NCBI GenBank assembly: GCA_910589415.1
Contig: OU342636.1
Coordinates: 40,997,735-41,061,734 of the forward strand
Source: Malachius bipustulatus
Lineage: Eukaryota; Arthropoda; Insecta; Coleoptera; Melyridae
Reading direction: 5' to 3'
DNA length: 64,000 nucleotides
Shown one piece after another: positions 1-10,947 of this stretch (its first letter is position 1; the number at the start of each line of letters is the position of its first letter). The notes below the pieces were generated by a model. It was not told the DNA's origin. It saw nothing but the letters and a program-made list of their open reading frames with translations, and ran no database searches. The translations under genes were made by a program, and so were the position numbers.

Positions 1-1148
1 CTAATATTTAAGATATATTTTAACTTATATTTTATGAGAAAAGTGGAAGTCATTTGTTTTTTAAGCTAAAATTGGCTCTCCAAGACTTATAACATTAAGA
101 AAAAATAACACAGCCAACTTGAATTTAAAAACATCTGTGGGATATATATTTTTTTTTAGTTAAGCGGCCAAAACTACTATTTATATCTTTTTTGCCGTTT
201 GATTTTTTTTCGTATCTTACTCCGTTTTCAAGAAACAAAATAAATAAATTAAAGCCGCTTCAAAACAATGTCGAATAATTTGATAAAATAAAATTATGAA
301 AATTAAAATCAAATTTTCGACAAGCATTGAAGTTCGTTTCATTTATTTTTCCTTGAAAGCAATATGAGATGCGAAAAAATATCCAAATACAAGAAAGTTG
401 GATTTTTAGTTACTTAACACGAAAATAATTTGTAAACAAGTAAAGGGCGTACGTTTTTTGTTAGTTTTTTTTTTGTGAAATTGCCTCCTGGAACGCGAGT
501 GGGAATTATAATTATTATCATCTAGTTAGTGCTAACTTAGCGCCTAGGGCACAATAATTTACTGTTATTCCTTCATGTCTCAGTTTTTACTTTTCAAAAA
601 GTTCTGGCTAATTGGTCTCCGCCAAAGCCATATACGTTAATTGAAAAAAAAAAAAAAGGGCACAATAGATCTCACCTACAGAAGGCCTTCCATTATTCTA
701 CAACTTACCGTCTTATTACAACAAATAATACTGACAAAATTCACCAAAATCAACAAAAAAATCTTTGAGATAATAATAAGAAAATTTTTATTTTTTTTTT
801 AAACTTTAACACCATCATGAAAACCAGACTTTTTAGGACACAAATTTATACAAGCCTTTCTAGGTACTTGAATTTGAACAGAGTGAGGCGCGAGAACCTT
901 ATGGCATTTTTATATGGAACAGTGTTGGAAGAAGAAGTCTAGAAATCTGTATGATTTAAAGTTTGACGAGTCGAACTAAAAATGTTTACAACCCCTCATC
1001 ACTGATTATACCCGAAGTTGCCATCAACTTTCTTATTTTAAACGAGACACCCTGTATATTATTACATTATCAGATCGTCTAAGAAAATCTAATAACAACG
1101 GTTTTTATAGTCCAAGTTAGTAACGAGTGATTTATAAGATAGGTATAA
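1..1148. other. AT-rich intergenic DNA
   Basis: No credible coding region is seen. Long A/T runs dominate. A transposon-terminus word, acaccctgtata, lies at 1047-1058. It matches the ends of the mariner-type elements further right, but I find no partner end for it here. Confidence 0.5.
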
Positions 1149-1374
1149 ACAAATGAAAATCGTAATTTCCGTTTTTTCATTTTCAAAGCAGTTTTTCTCA
1201 TTTTTTTTGGAAAATCGCCGATTTTTCATCACTTTGTGTACCTAGAAATTTCATCCACGTAAAAGGATACTACGTGAAAAGGTAAGATAGGGACACGTAA
1301 GCCCTTTTCCAATATCTTGACCCTTTTCGACTTTAGCTGCTTTGAAAATGGAAAATTGAGATTTTCATTTGTTT
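1149..1374. repeat. Small degenerate inverted repeat
   Basis: The left arm near 1151-1200 (caaatgaaaatcg, then cattttcaaagcag) is repeated in reverse complement near 1335-1374 (ctgctttgaaaatgg, then gattttcatttg). The loop is about 140 bp. A word resembling a mariner terminus (cgccctgtata) follows at about 1393. This is probably the remnant of a small foldback or MITE. No target duplication is visible. Confidence 0.5.
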
Positions 1375-3689
1375 CCTAAGGTTCTAAGGTTCTCGCCCTG
1401 TATAGCTCATTTAGAAAAATTATACCTAATTGAAATAACTAAGAAATAATGCAAAATAGTAATTAATTCACGTCTTTTAAAGAAAAATTCTAAAACCATT
1501 CAAGAAAATATTTGAATTCTTAAAAAAAATAAATCAGTTATTCTTTCTTCAAATTTGAAACTTATTTTACATGCATTAGCTCCAGTAAGTCCACGAATAG
1601 CATAGGTATCCAAAATTTTAAATTATACTTATGTAATCCGAATTTTTTTTTTATATCTGAAGATCCCTCTCTAACGTGCAGATAATAGATATTGGTCCAT
1701 AATAATATATCGAGAGTAAAATGTAATTATCCAAGTGCTTGTGACATTTGACAAATGAGTAGATAATGCACGAGAAATTCTGGCTCACCCTGTATAAGCA
1801 ATATGTAATTAGCGCCCGAATTAGTGAAGATAGAAGGACCAAGATGATAGTATTATCCAGCATCGTGTAAGCGAAGAGTCGGTGACCTCAAGGTCTTTAA
1901 ACTCTAATAAAAGGTCGAACTGGTTTCGGCACTGGCAAATATTTAGCCAACCTAACCAAACAATCACCTCTCTGGAGCGCTCCTTTTGGTCCTTTTTGCC
2001 GTCCTCGCAACAACGGTTGACAAATTCCATGATTGGTCTTGTGAAACTTTATTTTATAAAAACACCGCAAGTGGAAAGTCATGTACTTATTAATAATTTA
2101 ACACCCTGAATATTAAATCGACACTTTTCGTGTAATGACGAATTGGTTTTAGCTACCTAATAGGAATAGGTATGTATATTATGTCACTTCTACTAGTCAA
2201 GCTGCTTAGCTTTTTATGACAATCGTTGTCATTTTTTATGAGATCATTATAATAATAATTATGATTTTTAATTCGAGGGAATGTTTTTTAGATTTTTTTA
2301 TTTATGTTTTATAAAAAGTTATATTTACATAGGTAGGTAGTTGGTCAAAATCCAAAAAACTTACAAGAAAATAATTGTGTGATACATTAGAATTTTTCAG
2401 TTATAGATAGTAGGAATATGTTAGGTATGTATTATTATAGCACGAAGATTTTTAAGCATTATTTTAAAAATTATACTATTATTTATTACATTTTTTCTAT
2501 CTACAATGTTCTGTATCTTTTAAATCTAATGTTGTTCTATTTGCGTGTGTCTGAAAATCTGGGAAGCTCACAATTTATTCTGTAAATTACTTGACAAGCC
2601 TTTTTAGTCTGCGATATAAAATGTTTCAATTCAATACTGATATGCCTATCAGTGTAACATCGTAATGCAAGTGCGGAAAAAGTATCGTTACAGTTTGAGC
2701 GTGGAGTGCAGAACTCTCTAAGAAGCACAGGTCATTATGATGTGTTTGAATATTAATCTATGGCGGACCACCCAATGACGTTTTCTTTTTAAGATAAAAA
2801 ATGATCTTTTAACATGAAATTTCTTGAATTATTATTAATATAACATATAAATAAAATAATATAGCGTAATATAATATATACAAATACCTACATAATACAA
2901 TATTTATATTCAAATTGTATAACAATAAAGTATCTCTTTATATTAAATTAACATTTTGAAATAATCAATTTAATTCGTAATGAACTTAAATCTCTATATT
3001 TGGAAAAATTACATTATTACATTTTAAATTACCTAATTGAATTCAAAGCATTGTTCAAAAGCACAGAGGATAAAAAAAATTATATGAAAATACTGCACGG
3101 AGATTGAGTATGTGCTTTAATGTTGAAAAATATTTTCCGGATAAGTTAATGAATAATATTTTATATAGGTAACCTTTTGATTACCCAAAATATTGAATGT
3201 TGTGAAAAATCCGTTTTTTCGGCTTTAGCTTGAAAAGAACACATCCTGTAATAGTATGAAGGAAAGGTATTGATATCTGTTACCTAAGGCACCCGCAGAG
3301 CTTGTATCATTCCAAAGAATAATGTACTCGTATTCTTTACGGAATAACACAACATATCTGCTGAGGATATCGCACATTAATTTTGATTGCGCCTAAATTT
3401 TGAATCAGAAAATTGTCGTAAAATTTTTTCTTTATTTCGATTACGCAAAAATGTTCCTTAGATAAGAACAATTTAATTGAATTAATACGTAAATTATAGG
3501 AATAGTAGGTATACGTAAAAAATATACGAAGGCGTAGAAGCATCCACCAGTTTTACATCGTTTTAAAATTCCGTGTTAAAGTAAGAATTCCGACTTCAAA
3601 AACACAAAATTCCGATTTTAAATTTTCGACGCGAATACTCTTCTTATCTCTTCATGACGTCATAAAGTAAAACACCATATTTTCAAAAA
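1375..3689. other. AT-rich intergenic DNA, no gene seen
   Basis: Only short chance ORFs are present and none has recognisable protein motifs. Terminus-like words occur at 1786-1796 (caccctgtata) and about 2100-2110 (acaccctgaata), which suggests fragments of mariner-type MITEs. No complete element can be delimited. Confidence 0.4.
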
Positions 3690-4660
3690 AAAAGTGCCGA
3701 CTATCGCCGAAAAAAAATTATGAATTTAAAAAAATTCCGTTCCTAAAATAGAATTTTATGCACCAAAAATCCCAAAATCGAAAAAAATAAGCACTACGCG
3801 GAGAAATGTTTTTTACAAAAATGGTTTTGTTCGGCGGGAGACATCTTTTGAAAACAAAAACCGTCCCGAACCCCTAACTTTTTGCGAGGAAATGGGGGGT
3901 TTGAAATTTTGAAACAAACTTTGAAATTTAAAATAACAGCCCCTATTTTTTATTGCGAATTCGTAATTAGCGACTAGAAATACGAAAAGATTTATCTGAA
4001 CATTTTTTTGCGATTAATCATAGATTGATCTGCAATCAAACAAATTTGATTTTGTTCACTTGTTCCATTTGTACAGGGGCGTACCAAATAAAAATGGTGC
4101 CCAGAGAAAGCTTCCATAACTGGCGCCCCTTTATAAATTAATTAATTATAAATTAAATCTAAATTAATTATCTAAATATAAAATAAACAGACACATTAAA
4201 TACACAGCAGTCGTAAATCTTACAATAAATTTTTATTTTCTGCTTTAGAAAAAAAATTAAAAGTTAATGGAAACGTTTAAACTTGTATTAAGTCTCAAGC
4301 TCAAAAATTTGCGACTTTTGCGCCTTTTTTTGAATGAAGAAAGGTTGTAGATCAATTTTATTCTTCTGTTGCTGCTGAATACGAATTCGCAATAAAAAAG
4401 GGGTTGTCATTTGAAATTTTTAAGTTACCCCACATCATGGCAAGGGATTTGGGGTGCAAGACGGCTCAAACGATGTTCTAACCGAACGAAACCACTCTTG
4501 CAGAAAAAAAAATTCGCAGAGTGCTTTCCGAGATATTTGAATATTTCAGGTTATAAAAATCACGCTTTGTATCTTTTTGACCTAATCGAAAATTTGAAGC
4601 CGAGGCTGAAAAAATTTCAGGTGAGGCTAAAAAAGATATTTCGGCGATTTTACAATTTTT
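3690..4660. mobile_element. Degenerate foldback element, about 1 kb
   Basis: Two stretches pair in reverse complement. Positions 3925-3978 (containing ttttttattgcgaattcgta) pair with 4370-4421, and 3791-3839 pair with 4478-4525 (gcactacgcggag against the complement of ctctgcg). Weaker similarity continues outward to about 3690 and 4660. The centre (about 4070-4130) holds a fragment resembling a hAT end: 'aggggcgtacc' followed by 'ggcgcccctt'. The arms have diverged, so the insertion is old. The 83-residue ORF at 4411-4662 is only arm sequence. Confidence 0.55.
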
Positions 4661-4780
4661 AGGTTGCCACTCAAGTAGGTAAAGGTATAATAGGCAGTGA
4701 TATGCCGTTTAATTGACCTCTATTATTTACGCGATTCTTTGTCGGTAAAGAATTCATTCTTTACTCGGAAATTAAAGATT

Positions 4781-4840
4781 GTGAAGAACGTGAAGAATGT
4801 AAAGAATGTAAATAATGTAAATAATGTAAACAATGTGAAG
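4781..4840. repeat. 9-bp tandem repeat, about 6.5 units
   Basis: Consecutive units of the form GTRAARAAT run gtgaagaac, gtgaagaat, gtaaagaat, gtaaataat, gtaaataat, gtaaacaat, followed by a partial unit. The period of nine keeps the frame open, so both strands show a short artificial ORF of repeated triplets. Neighbouring DNA at about 4747-4770 and 5022-5040 has related 'ttctttac' and 'gtaaag' words. Confidence 0.85.
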
Positions 4841-5040
4841 TTACTTTTTATGTTTATGCTTATGCAGTTACTGGTGTGGCGAAATTCCAATTTCCATAAA
4901 TATTTTTCTATCATTATACATTATACATTTACAACAACATTATAATATCTATTTTCTGTTATTTACAGTCTTTATGTCTTCTTTACATTTTTACGTATTT
5001 TTTTCGTCAAACGTAGGGAATAAATTCTTTACACGTAAAG

Positions 5041-6520
5041 GCATAATCTTAGACTATATTAATAAATATGGACCAAGACATAAACACTGAAAAAGTGTTC
5101 CGACATCCCTCTCTCTCCAAACAAGACTGTTCAAAACAATGAATGCCAGATCAATAATGAAACTGGCAGTTACAATGAAAGAGCGCAACCTCTCCAGTGT
5201 TATTGGTGGGCAATAAACATCGATGGATCCCTTATACCCGTTTTACTTTGCTACATCTGGCAACATGAATGTTTACATCCTGTCAGACCGTTTGTTTATT
5301 ATACCATAATAAGAGTTCGTGTTCTTCAAACAGTTGTAAGTTCCTTGTTATTTATATTTTCAGCTCTAGTTTTCACTCGTTTTAAGCTTTAATAATTAAT
5401 TTTTCAATTAAGTTAAAAAAAGTGGCGAAAACGTGTTCTGTTTTTGAGAAAACTTCGAAAGAAGGTAAGTCTATCAGTTTCCTACGTAAGCAACGCAAAG
5501 CCGTCAATCAAAACAAAGCATACATGGTCATGGGCGTAGCGTAGTGCGTAGTGTAAGTGTTTTATCTTTTAATTTGTGAAAACAATTATTGTTTGACAGT
5601 TTTTTTTTTCATCTTCGAAAGCATACTGAATACCTACTGAATACTTTGAAAAATGCAACTTGGAAAAATTATTCCATTTTAATCAATAAAAAATACTGAC
5701 TTTTTGAAAGTATATTACCTATTATTATTGTCAACCTCTAATTTAAGATAATCAGAATATGGAGAGGGGGAATAATATTCAAACAATATCATCAAAGAAT
5801 ATGAAATAGAAGACTTGACCCGGTTGCACGAACGTTAAAAAAATTTCAGATTATTACCAATTTTAAGGTGCAAATTTTTAAAATGTGGTGAACTTTTTCC
5901 ATGATCTTTCATTTTTTATCGGCAATTAATTCTTCTAAAATTGAGACGAATTCACTCCCAGCAATATCAGAACAAAACTTTGGTGATACAGGGCATTTTA
6001 AAATTAGTGATTAGGGATCTGACATATTTTCAATTAGGTCCGTTTAATTTATTTTTAGAATAAAATCAACTAAATATGTAAGAAATTGAAAAAATATTTT
6101 AGGTACCTACTGATGTATATTGCTTTCCGACTTTCCTATCGGTTTTTTATTTGCTAAATTGTTATTACCTTTTTGTACCTTTTATTTTGTATAGGTAGGT
6201 ATAAGTATATATTTTCTTAATTTAATATCTATAATTATTCCCGTAATTTATGTTTTTTGTAACAAAAACTGCAAATAAAATAATAATATTATGAATATTA
6301 TGATCATTATTATAATTTATGTAATTATTACATTTCCTATAACTGAACTCGAGCGCCCCACTGCCGTTGAGTTCTGTTTGTTTACGTTTTACGTCGTTCC
6401 CCTTACCCCGCCAGAAGCAGCATATGAGTGCGAGAGAGAATATCAACAAACCAAAACTGACTTCAAGCTAAGATAGGGAAGGCGCGGTTCATATTTATTA
6501 ATATAGTCTAAGGGCATAAT
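5041..6520. repeat. Pair of about 35-bp inverted repeats 1.4 kb apart
   Basis: Positions 5041-5078 (cttagactatattaataaat, then atggacc) match the reverse complement of 6486-6520. The 1.4 kb between them shows no coding region. This may be the terminal repeats of a decayed DNA transposon, but no target duplication or transposase is visible, so only the repeat itself is supported. Confidence 0.5.
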
Positions 6521-7638
6521 GTACACGCATCACTGGGATTATAGGTAAACATTTATTTTACGCGGCCGTGAAGTAAAAGCTGCCGAAAAAGTTATATTTT
6601 CGAGACCGTATTAAGCTCGTAAGACCAAATATTTTGTGAGAATTGCCTAAAAGCAATCATAATTTTTTTAGGCGAAAGATGTCACGAAGTGATAAGAAGT
6701 GTGTACCTCTTCGGAAAATAAAAAATGGAATTGCGAGTTTTAAGTCGAAATTTAAGGTCGGAATTCTCAGTTAAACTCGAAAAAAATAAACTGGTGTGAC
6801 GTTTCTATGCCTTCTTCAAAATATTTATAGATAATCATTGAAGCAAATAATTTTTTGTAGAACACTTGAAAATTTAATAAAACAATCATAAGCTATTAAC
6901 AACAAACATGACGCGAAAAATGATGCAAAATGATGCGAAAAATATATACGATACGAATGATGCTGGTTTTCGTCGAGCAGCCTTTCCCCTTGAGTTCAAG
7001 TCCTCTACGGATTTACGTTTGATTTCAGAAAAATAGAAATTATAACAATTTGCATGTCGCTTTGACGTAGATACGGAATAATGTTCAATCACCTAAAATT
7101 AATTTGGCCAAAAAAGCAAAAAACATGCAAATTGACAAAAATGCATCGTTTAACCATTTCAACCTTGTATTAAATTTGCATGATGCTTTATTCGCAGGAA
7201 TACATTAAATAACTAATTAAATTTTTTTATAGGTACCGGGAACGAAGTAACACCCCTAAATTCATATTGATTTCATACCACGGTTTCTATGTGAATAAGT
7301 TAACTATGTAACGTAAACGTTTCTCAAAAAAGGTTCTTATATCCAAGCAGTCATAGCTAGAAAAAAATTGCAAGACAGGCATGACATTCGATATAATTTT
7401 GGTTCCAGAAATTTTAACTCAAACTACGAGAATTGATATTTAATTGTATGCCTACGTAATATTAGCATATAATTTTCTTACTAATCAGGTTGATAAATAA
7501 TTATCGGAAATTTTTCTAGGTCACGAATATTGAAATTACCTCGAAAAAACTTGCAGAAATAACTTAAGCACCATTGTATTAAAAGTGAAAAAAAAATAAA
7601 AAATGCGAATTGTTTAAAACATTTTAATTCCAAAGAAG
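6521..7638. other. AT-rich DNA, nothing recognised
   Basis: Only short, motif-free ORFs are found here. The stretch ends at the 3' tail of the retrotransposon that begins at about 7639. Confidence 0.4.
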
Positions 7639-7908
7639 TTACAATTACAATTACAATTACAAATTTCTTTATTGTACTTGAATTACAACAGTCATTGCTC
7701 AGTACAACAGCGTCATTACAGAAATTATAAAAACAAACATAAAGACAAACAGTAAAAATTTTTAAAACACACAGCATGTCAGCATAACGCCGGGAACAGT
7801 GAGGGTCGAGACGCGCAGAGACACAAAAGAAATCAGTTCTCGATCGAGGCATAGTTCCATCTCTATGATAAGGATGGATCAAGGCTTTGAGTTTTAGGTG
7901 TTTTAATA
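7639..7908 (-). other. 3' UTR and hexamer tail of the retrotransposon
   Basis: Read on the minus strand, this follows the ORF2 stop. It contains an AATAAA signal (complement of 7668-7673) and ends in four exact TTGTAA units (complement of 7639-7662). Short tandem tails of this kind are typical of CR1-group elements, where reverse transcriptase primes on the repeated 3' end. The 133-residue reading frame across 7481-7882 is untranslated tail plus flank, not a gene. Confidence 0.75.
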
Positions 7909-10900
7909 TCAGACTGCAGGTAGGGATGGGGGGTGGAAGGACAGTATATCAGAGGTAGTGTAGGGTTCCAACTCCGTGAGGTGTTTCCGGAGATACGCAC
8001 TGTACGCTGAGAACCCAACAGTTGCAGGATCTATTTTGAAGTGGTTCAGGTATTTGACAGATGCGTACGTGAATGTCCTTTCTGAAGACGACAGATGGTG
8101 TCTAGGAGGTTTAAACAAATTGAACCTGGTACTGTAGTGATGCGTGAATCGGTAAGGTAAAAGTCTATCCTGATTTTTGTGGATCAGTTTGAGCAGAGAG
8201 AAGACATACAAAGCAGGCACGGTAAGAAGCCCAAGCCGCCTGAAATGGCCTCTGCATGACTGCTGCATTGACAAGCCTGTCAGGATCCTAATCGCTCTCT
8301 TTTGAAGAAGAAAAACCCTTCGCAGAGATCTCTCAGACCCACCCCAGACGGCCAGCCCATAGTTCACGTGGCTGATGAAATGCCCATAATAAGCAAAGAG
8401 AAGAACCTCAGGGGACACCGTGTGCTGAAGGCGTCTAAGAAGGAAGCAGACACTAGCAAGACGACGGCACAAATGATCTGTGTGAGCCGCCCAGTTTAGG
8501 TTCTGGTCGATGTGGAAGCCCAAAAACTTCACCACGCCCTTCGGCTCGATCAAGGCACCATCGGTGGGTATGGAGGGTAAAGGTGGAAGACGTGATCGGC
8601 TAGAGTGAAAATCAATCAGTTCAGTTTTGTCTAAGTTAAGTTTTAGTTCATTGGCCCTGAGCCATAAACTTGCTCTTTTCAACGGGAGTTGAATGGTATC
8701 TATCAGACTAGGAGGGTCGCCTGGTTTTATCCTAATAAGAATTGTTGTATCATCAGCATAGTTAACACAGAGTGAATTTGGGGAGGTAATTTTGGGGCCC
8801 AGATCGTTAATGAAGATAAGAAAAAGAAGTGGACCGAGAACACTACCCTGTGGCACCCCAGAGGAGACTGGAGCAAAGGGTGATCGCACAGGTCGGCCAT
8901 CAGACCCAGTAATCTGAACCGCCTGTGTTCTTCCCTGTAGGTAGCTGGTAAACCAAGAAAGGGGCAATCCACGAACTCCGACATTCTCCAGTTTCCGAAG
9001 GAGGCACTCGTGGCACACACTGTCGAAGGCCTTGGAGAGATCCAAAAGCCAGCCCACAGTGCGCATCCCCTCCTCCAAACCCTGAGATATGAAGTCCGTA
9101 AGCTCTACAAGAGCCGTCTGGGTAGATCTGTTTTTAAGAAAACCATGCTGGGAGCGGGAAAGGATCTTTGTTTTGTCTAGAAAGTCAATAAGACGAGATG
9201 AGACAAGAGATTCAAGAATTTTATCAAATACCGATAGTAGACTAATCGGTCGGTAGTTTTCAGGGTTTTTGACGTCGCCCTTTTTAAAAATAGGCTTAAC
9301 TAACGCTGCTTTGAGATCTTCGGGGAATACACCAGTCTGAAAGGAACTGTTGTAAATTTCTGATAATGGCTGAGCAAGCTCAGCAATGCAATACCTGGCA
9401 ACAAAGGAGGGAATCTCGTCCAAGCCCGAAGACTTCTTACTTTTAAACCTAGAAACTATTTCTATAATTTCCCGAGGTGACGTCGGAAAAAATACGAAGG
9501 AAGAAGAGGCGTGTGTTGACATGTTGGATCCGTGGGTGTGACTATATGTGGGGGAGTCATTTGAAAGAAAGACGGAATTGAGCATCTCTGTCATTTCTTC
9601 AGGATCAGTCGTCACCTTGCTTCGGTACTCAAGTTCTAAGATTTTATGCGAAGTGTTTATTGACTTGCATTGGTTGTTTATGAGGGTCCATCCTGCTTTG
9701 ATGGGATTTTCAGATTCACTGATAAAGACGTCGTTACAGCGCTTGGTCTCCTGCCTCACCAGGTACCCAAACCGTCGCTTTAGGCTGCACAGCTGAGTTC
9801 TGAACAGCTGGTTGGACGTGTTTATTAAAGGATTTAGGAGATTAATCGTGTCGTATAGTTGACGAATTTCAGAGGTGAGCCACTTGGGACTGGAGAGTCT
9901 AGGCCCATGAACTCTACATCTCCTAAGTGCGAAGTATTTGTCGAAGTAGAATGAAAGAGTGTCAGAGAAGCAGGAGTATTTCGAATTCGTATCAGGGGCA
10001 TCCAGAACTTTGTGCCAGCCCAAACGCCGGAGTTCGTTTTGCAGCTGTGCAAGGAGAAGGGGGTCTTTTATATCTCTCTTCCATGTCATCAGGGGTTTGT
10101 CGGCGAGACCGCGGGTGCAGGCCGTCTCAGAAACTCCAAGGGCCACATGCAGTCCAAAGTGGTCTGATAGAAAAGTTGGCAAGATTTGACTATCGAGCAA
10201 CTGAAAAATACCAGAAATCGCGACGTTATCGATGCATGTTGACGAGGTGTTGGTAACTCTTGTTGGGTCCCTAAAACAAAGTCGAAAACCATAAGAGAAG
10301 AGAGTCTCGGTCAGGCTGGAGGTGTTGGCGTTCTCACAGAGTACGTCAATATTGAAGTCTGCAGCCAGAACCACGTTATTTGTGATCCGGATGGCCACGT
10401 CAAGCAATCCGTCTAGGTGACGAATGAAATCTCTTACAGGGCAGGCAGGTGATCGATATATAGATATAATTAGTGCTTTCTGAGACCGAAATTTGGTTTC
10501 GGTTGCCGATATTTCACACACGAGTGGCTGCGAAAGAGAGCAGAGGCTATGAACAACCCTACACTGAATGTCGGACCTGCCATAGATAGCCGAGCCCCCG
10601 TAATCTGACTGCCTGCAGAAGGAAGAAGAAAGGTTGTAATGATCGATTTTGATCTTTTGAATGTTGTCAGATGTTAAGAAATGTTCGTTTAAGCAAACAA
10701 ACTCGGGAAATCCCAGATCAGAGATCATGATACCCAGACCATCCACGGAGTTGTTAAGGGACTGAATGTTTATGTGTAGGACCCGGAAGTCATGTCTGGA
10801 ATGATGGGGTGAGAGCACAGTTGATGTGAGAGAGGTAGATGTTGAATTGTTTTGACTCCTCACAATTCGATGGCTGTATGGAAGGGAAGGTACGCTAGGA

Positions 10901-10947
10901 GAAGGTGAGGGTGGTTTGTAGGAGAGTTCTTGCTCTCGTCGCGTCAC
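7909..10947 (-). CDS. ORF2: APE-type endonuclease plus reverse transcriptase
   Basis: This is the replication polyprotein of the retrotransposon (1012 residues from the GTG). The endonuclease occupies about residues 55-270, with Asn60 in RVLHIN, catalytic Glu88 in CLNEHF, the ADFNID box at 196-201 and SDHFGL at 261-266. It nicks target DNA to prime reverse transcription. The RT occupies about 540-830, with NYRPISLLS (564-572), LDLSKAFD at 635-642, GVPQGSVLGPLLF at 697-709 and the catalytic YADD at 730-733. A C-terminal domain common to jockey/CR1 RTs follows. No RNase H domain is seen. All key residues are present and the frame is open. The first in-frame ATG is codon 74, inside the endonuclease, so translation must begin otherwise. 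The frame starts with GTG in GTGA, overlapping the ORF1 stop. A -1 shift from ORF1 or reinitiation is likely. Confidence 0.93.
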   Translation of the reverse strand: MTRREQELSYKPPSPSPSVPSLPYSHRIVRSQNNSTSTSLTSTVLSPHHSRHDFRVLHINIQSLNNSVDGLGIMISDLGFPEFVCLNEHFLTSDNIQKIKIDHYNLSSSFCRQSDYGGSAIYGRSDIQCRVVHSLCSLSQPLVCEISATETKFRSQKALIISIYRSPACPVRDFIRHLDGLLDVAIRITNNVVLAADFNIDVLCENANTSSLTETLFSYGFRLCFRDPTRVTNTSSTCIDNVAISGIFQLLDSQILPTFLSDHFGLHVALGVSETACTRGLADKPLMTWKRDIKDPLLLAQLQNELRRLGWHKVLDAPDTNSKYSCFSDTLSFYFDKYFALRRCRVHGPRLSSPKWLTSEIRQLYDTINLLNPLINTSNQLFRTQLCSLKRRFGYLVRQETKRCNDVFISESENPIKAGWTLINNQCKSINTSHKILELEYRSKVTTDPEEMTEMLNSVFLSNDSPTYSHTHGSNMSTHASSSFVFFPTSPREIIEIVSRFKSKKSSGLDEIPSFVARYCIAELAQPLSEIYNSSFQTGVFPEDLKAALVKPIFKKGDVKNPENYRPISLLSVFDKILESLVSSRLIDFLDKTKILSRSQHGFLKNRSTQTALVELTDFISQGLEEGMRTVGWLLDLSKAFDSVCHECLLRKLENVGVRGLPLSWFTSYLQGRTQAVQITGSDGRPVRSPFAPVSSGVPQGSVLGPLLFLIFINDLGPKITSPNSLCVNYADDTTILIRIKPGDPPSLIDTIQLPLKRASLWLRANELKLNLDKTELIDFHSSRSRLPPLPSIPTDGALIEPKGVVKFLGFHIDQNLNWAAHTDHLCRRLASVCFLLRRLQHTVSPEVLLFAYYGHFISHVNYGLAVWGGSERSLRRVFLLQKRAIRILTGLSMQQSCRGHFRRLGLLTVPALYVFSLLKLIHKNQDRLLPYRFTHHYSTRFNLFKPPRHHLSSSERTFTYASVKYLNHFKIDPATVGFSAYSAYLRKHLTELEPYTTSDILSFHPPSLPAV

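Noticed and set aside
6222..6476. Overlapping plus and minus ORFs of 61 and 75 residues
   Set aside because: They are mutual shadows in AT-rich DNA without motifs or splice sites.
7481..7882. 133-residue minus-strand ORF
   Set aside because: It lies in the 3' UTR, tail and flank of the retrotransposon, starts at a TTG and has no motif.
8302..10292. Several ORFs of 60-109 residues on both strands across ORF2
   Set aside because: They are shadows of the endonuclease-reverse transcriptase frame and carry no motifs of their own.
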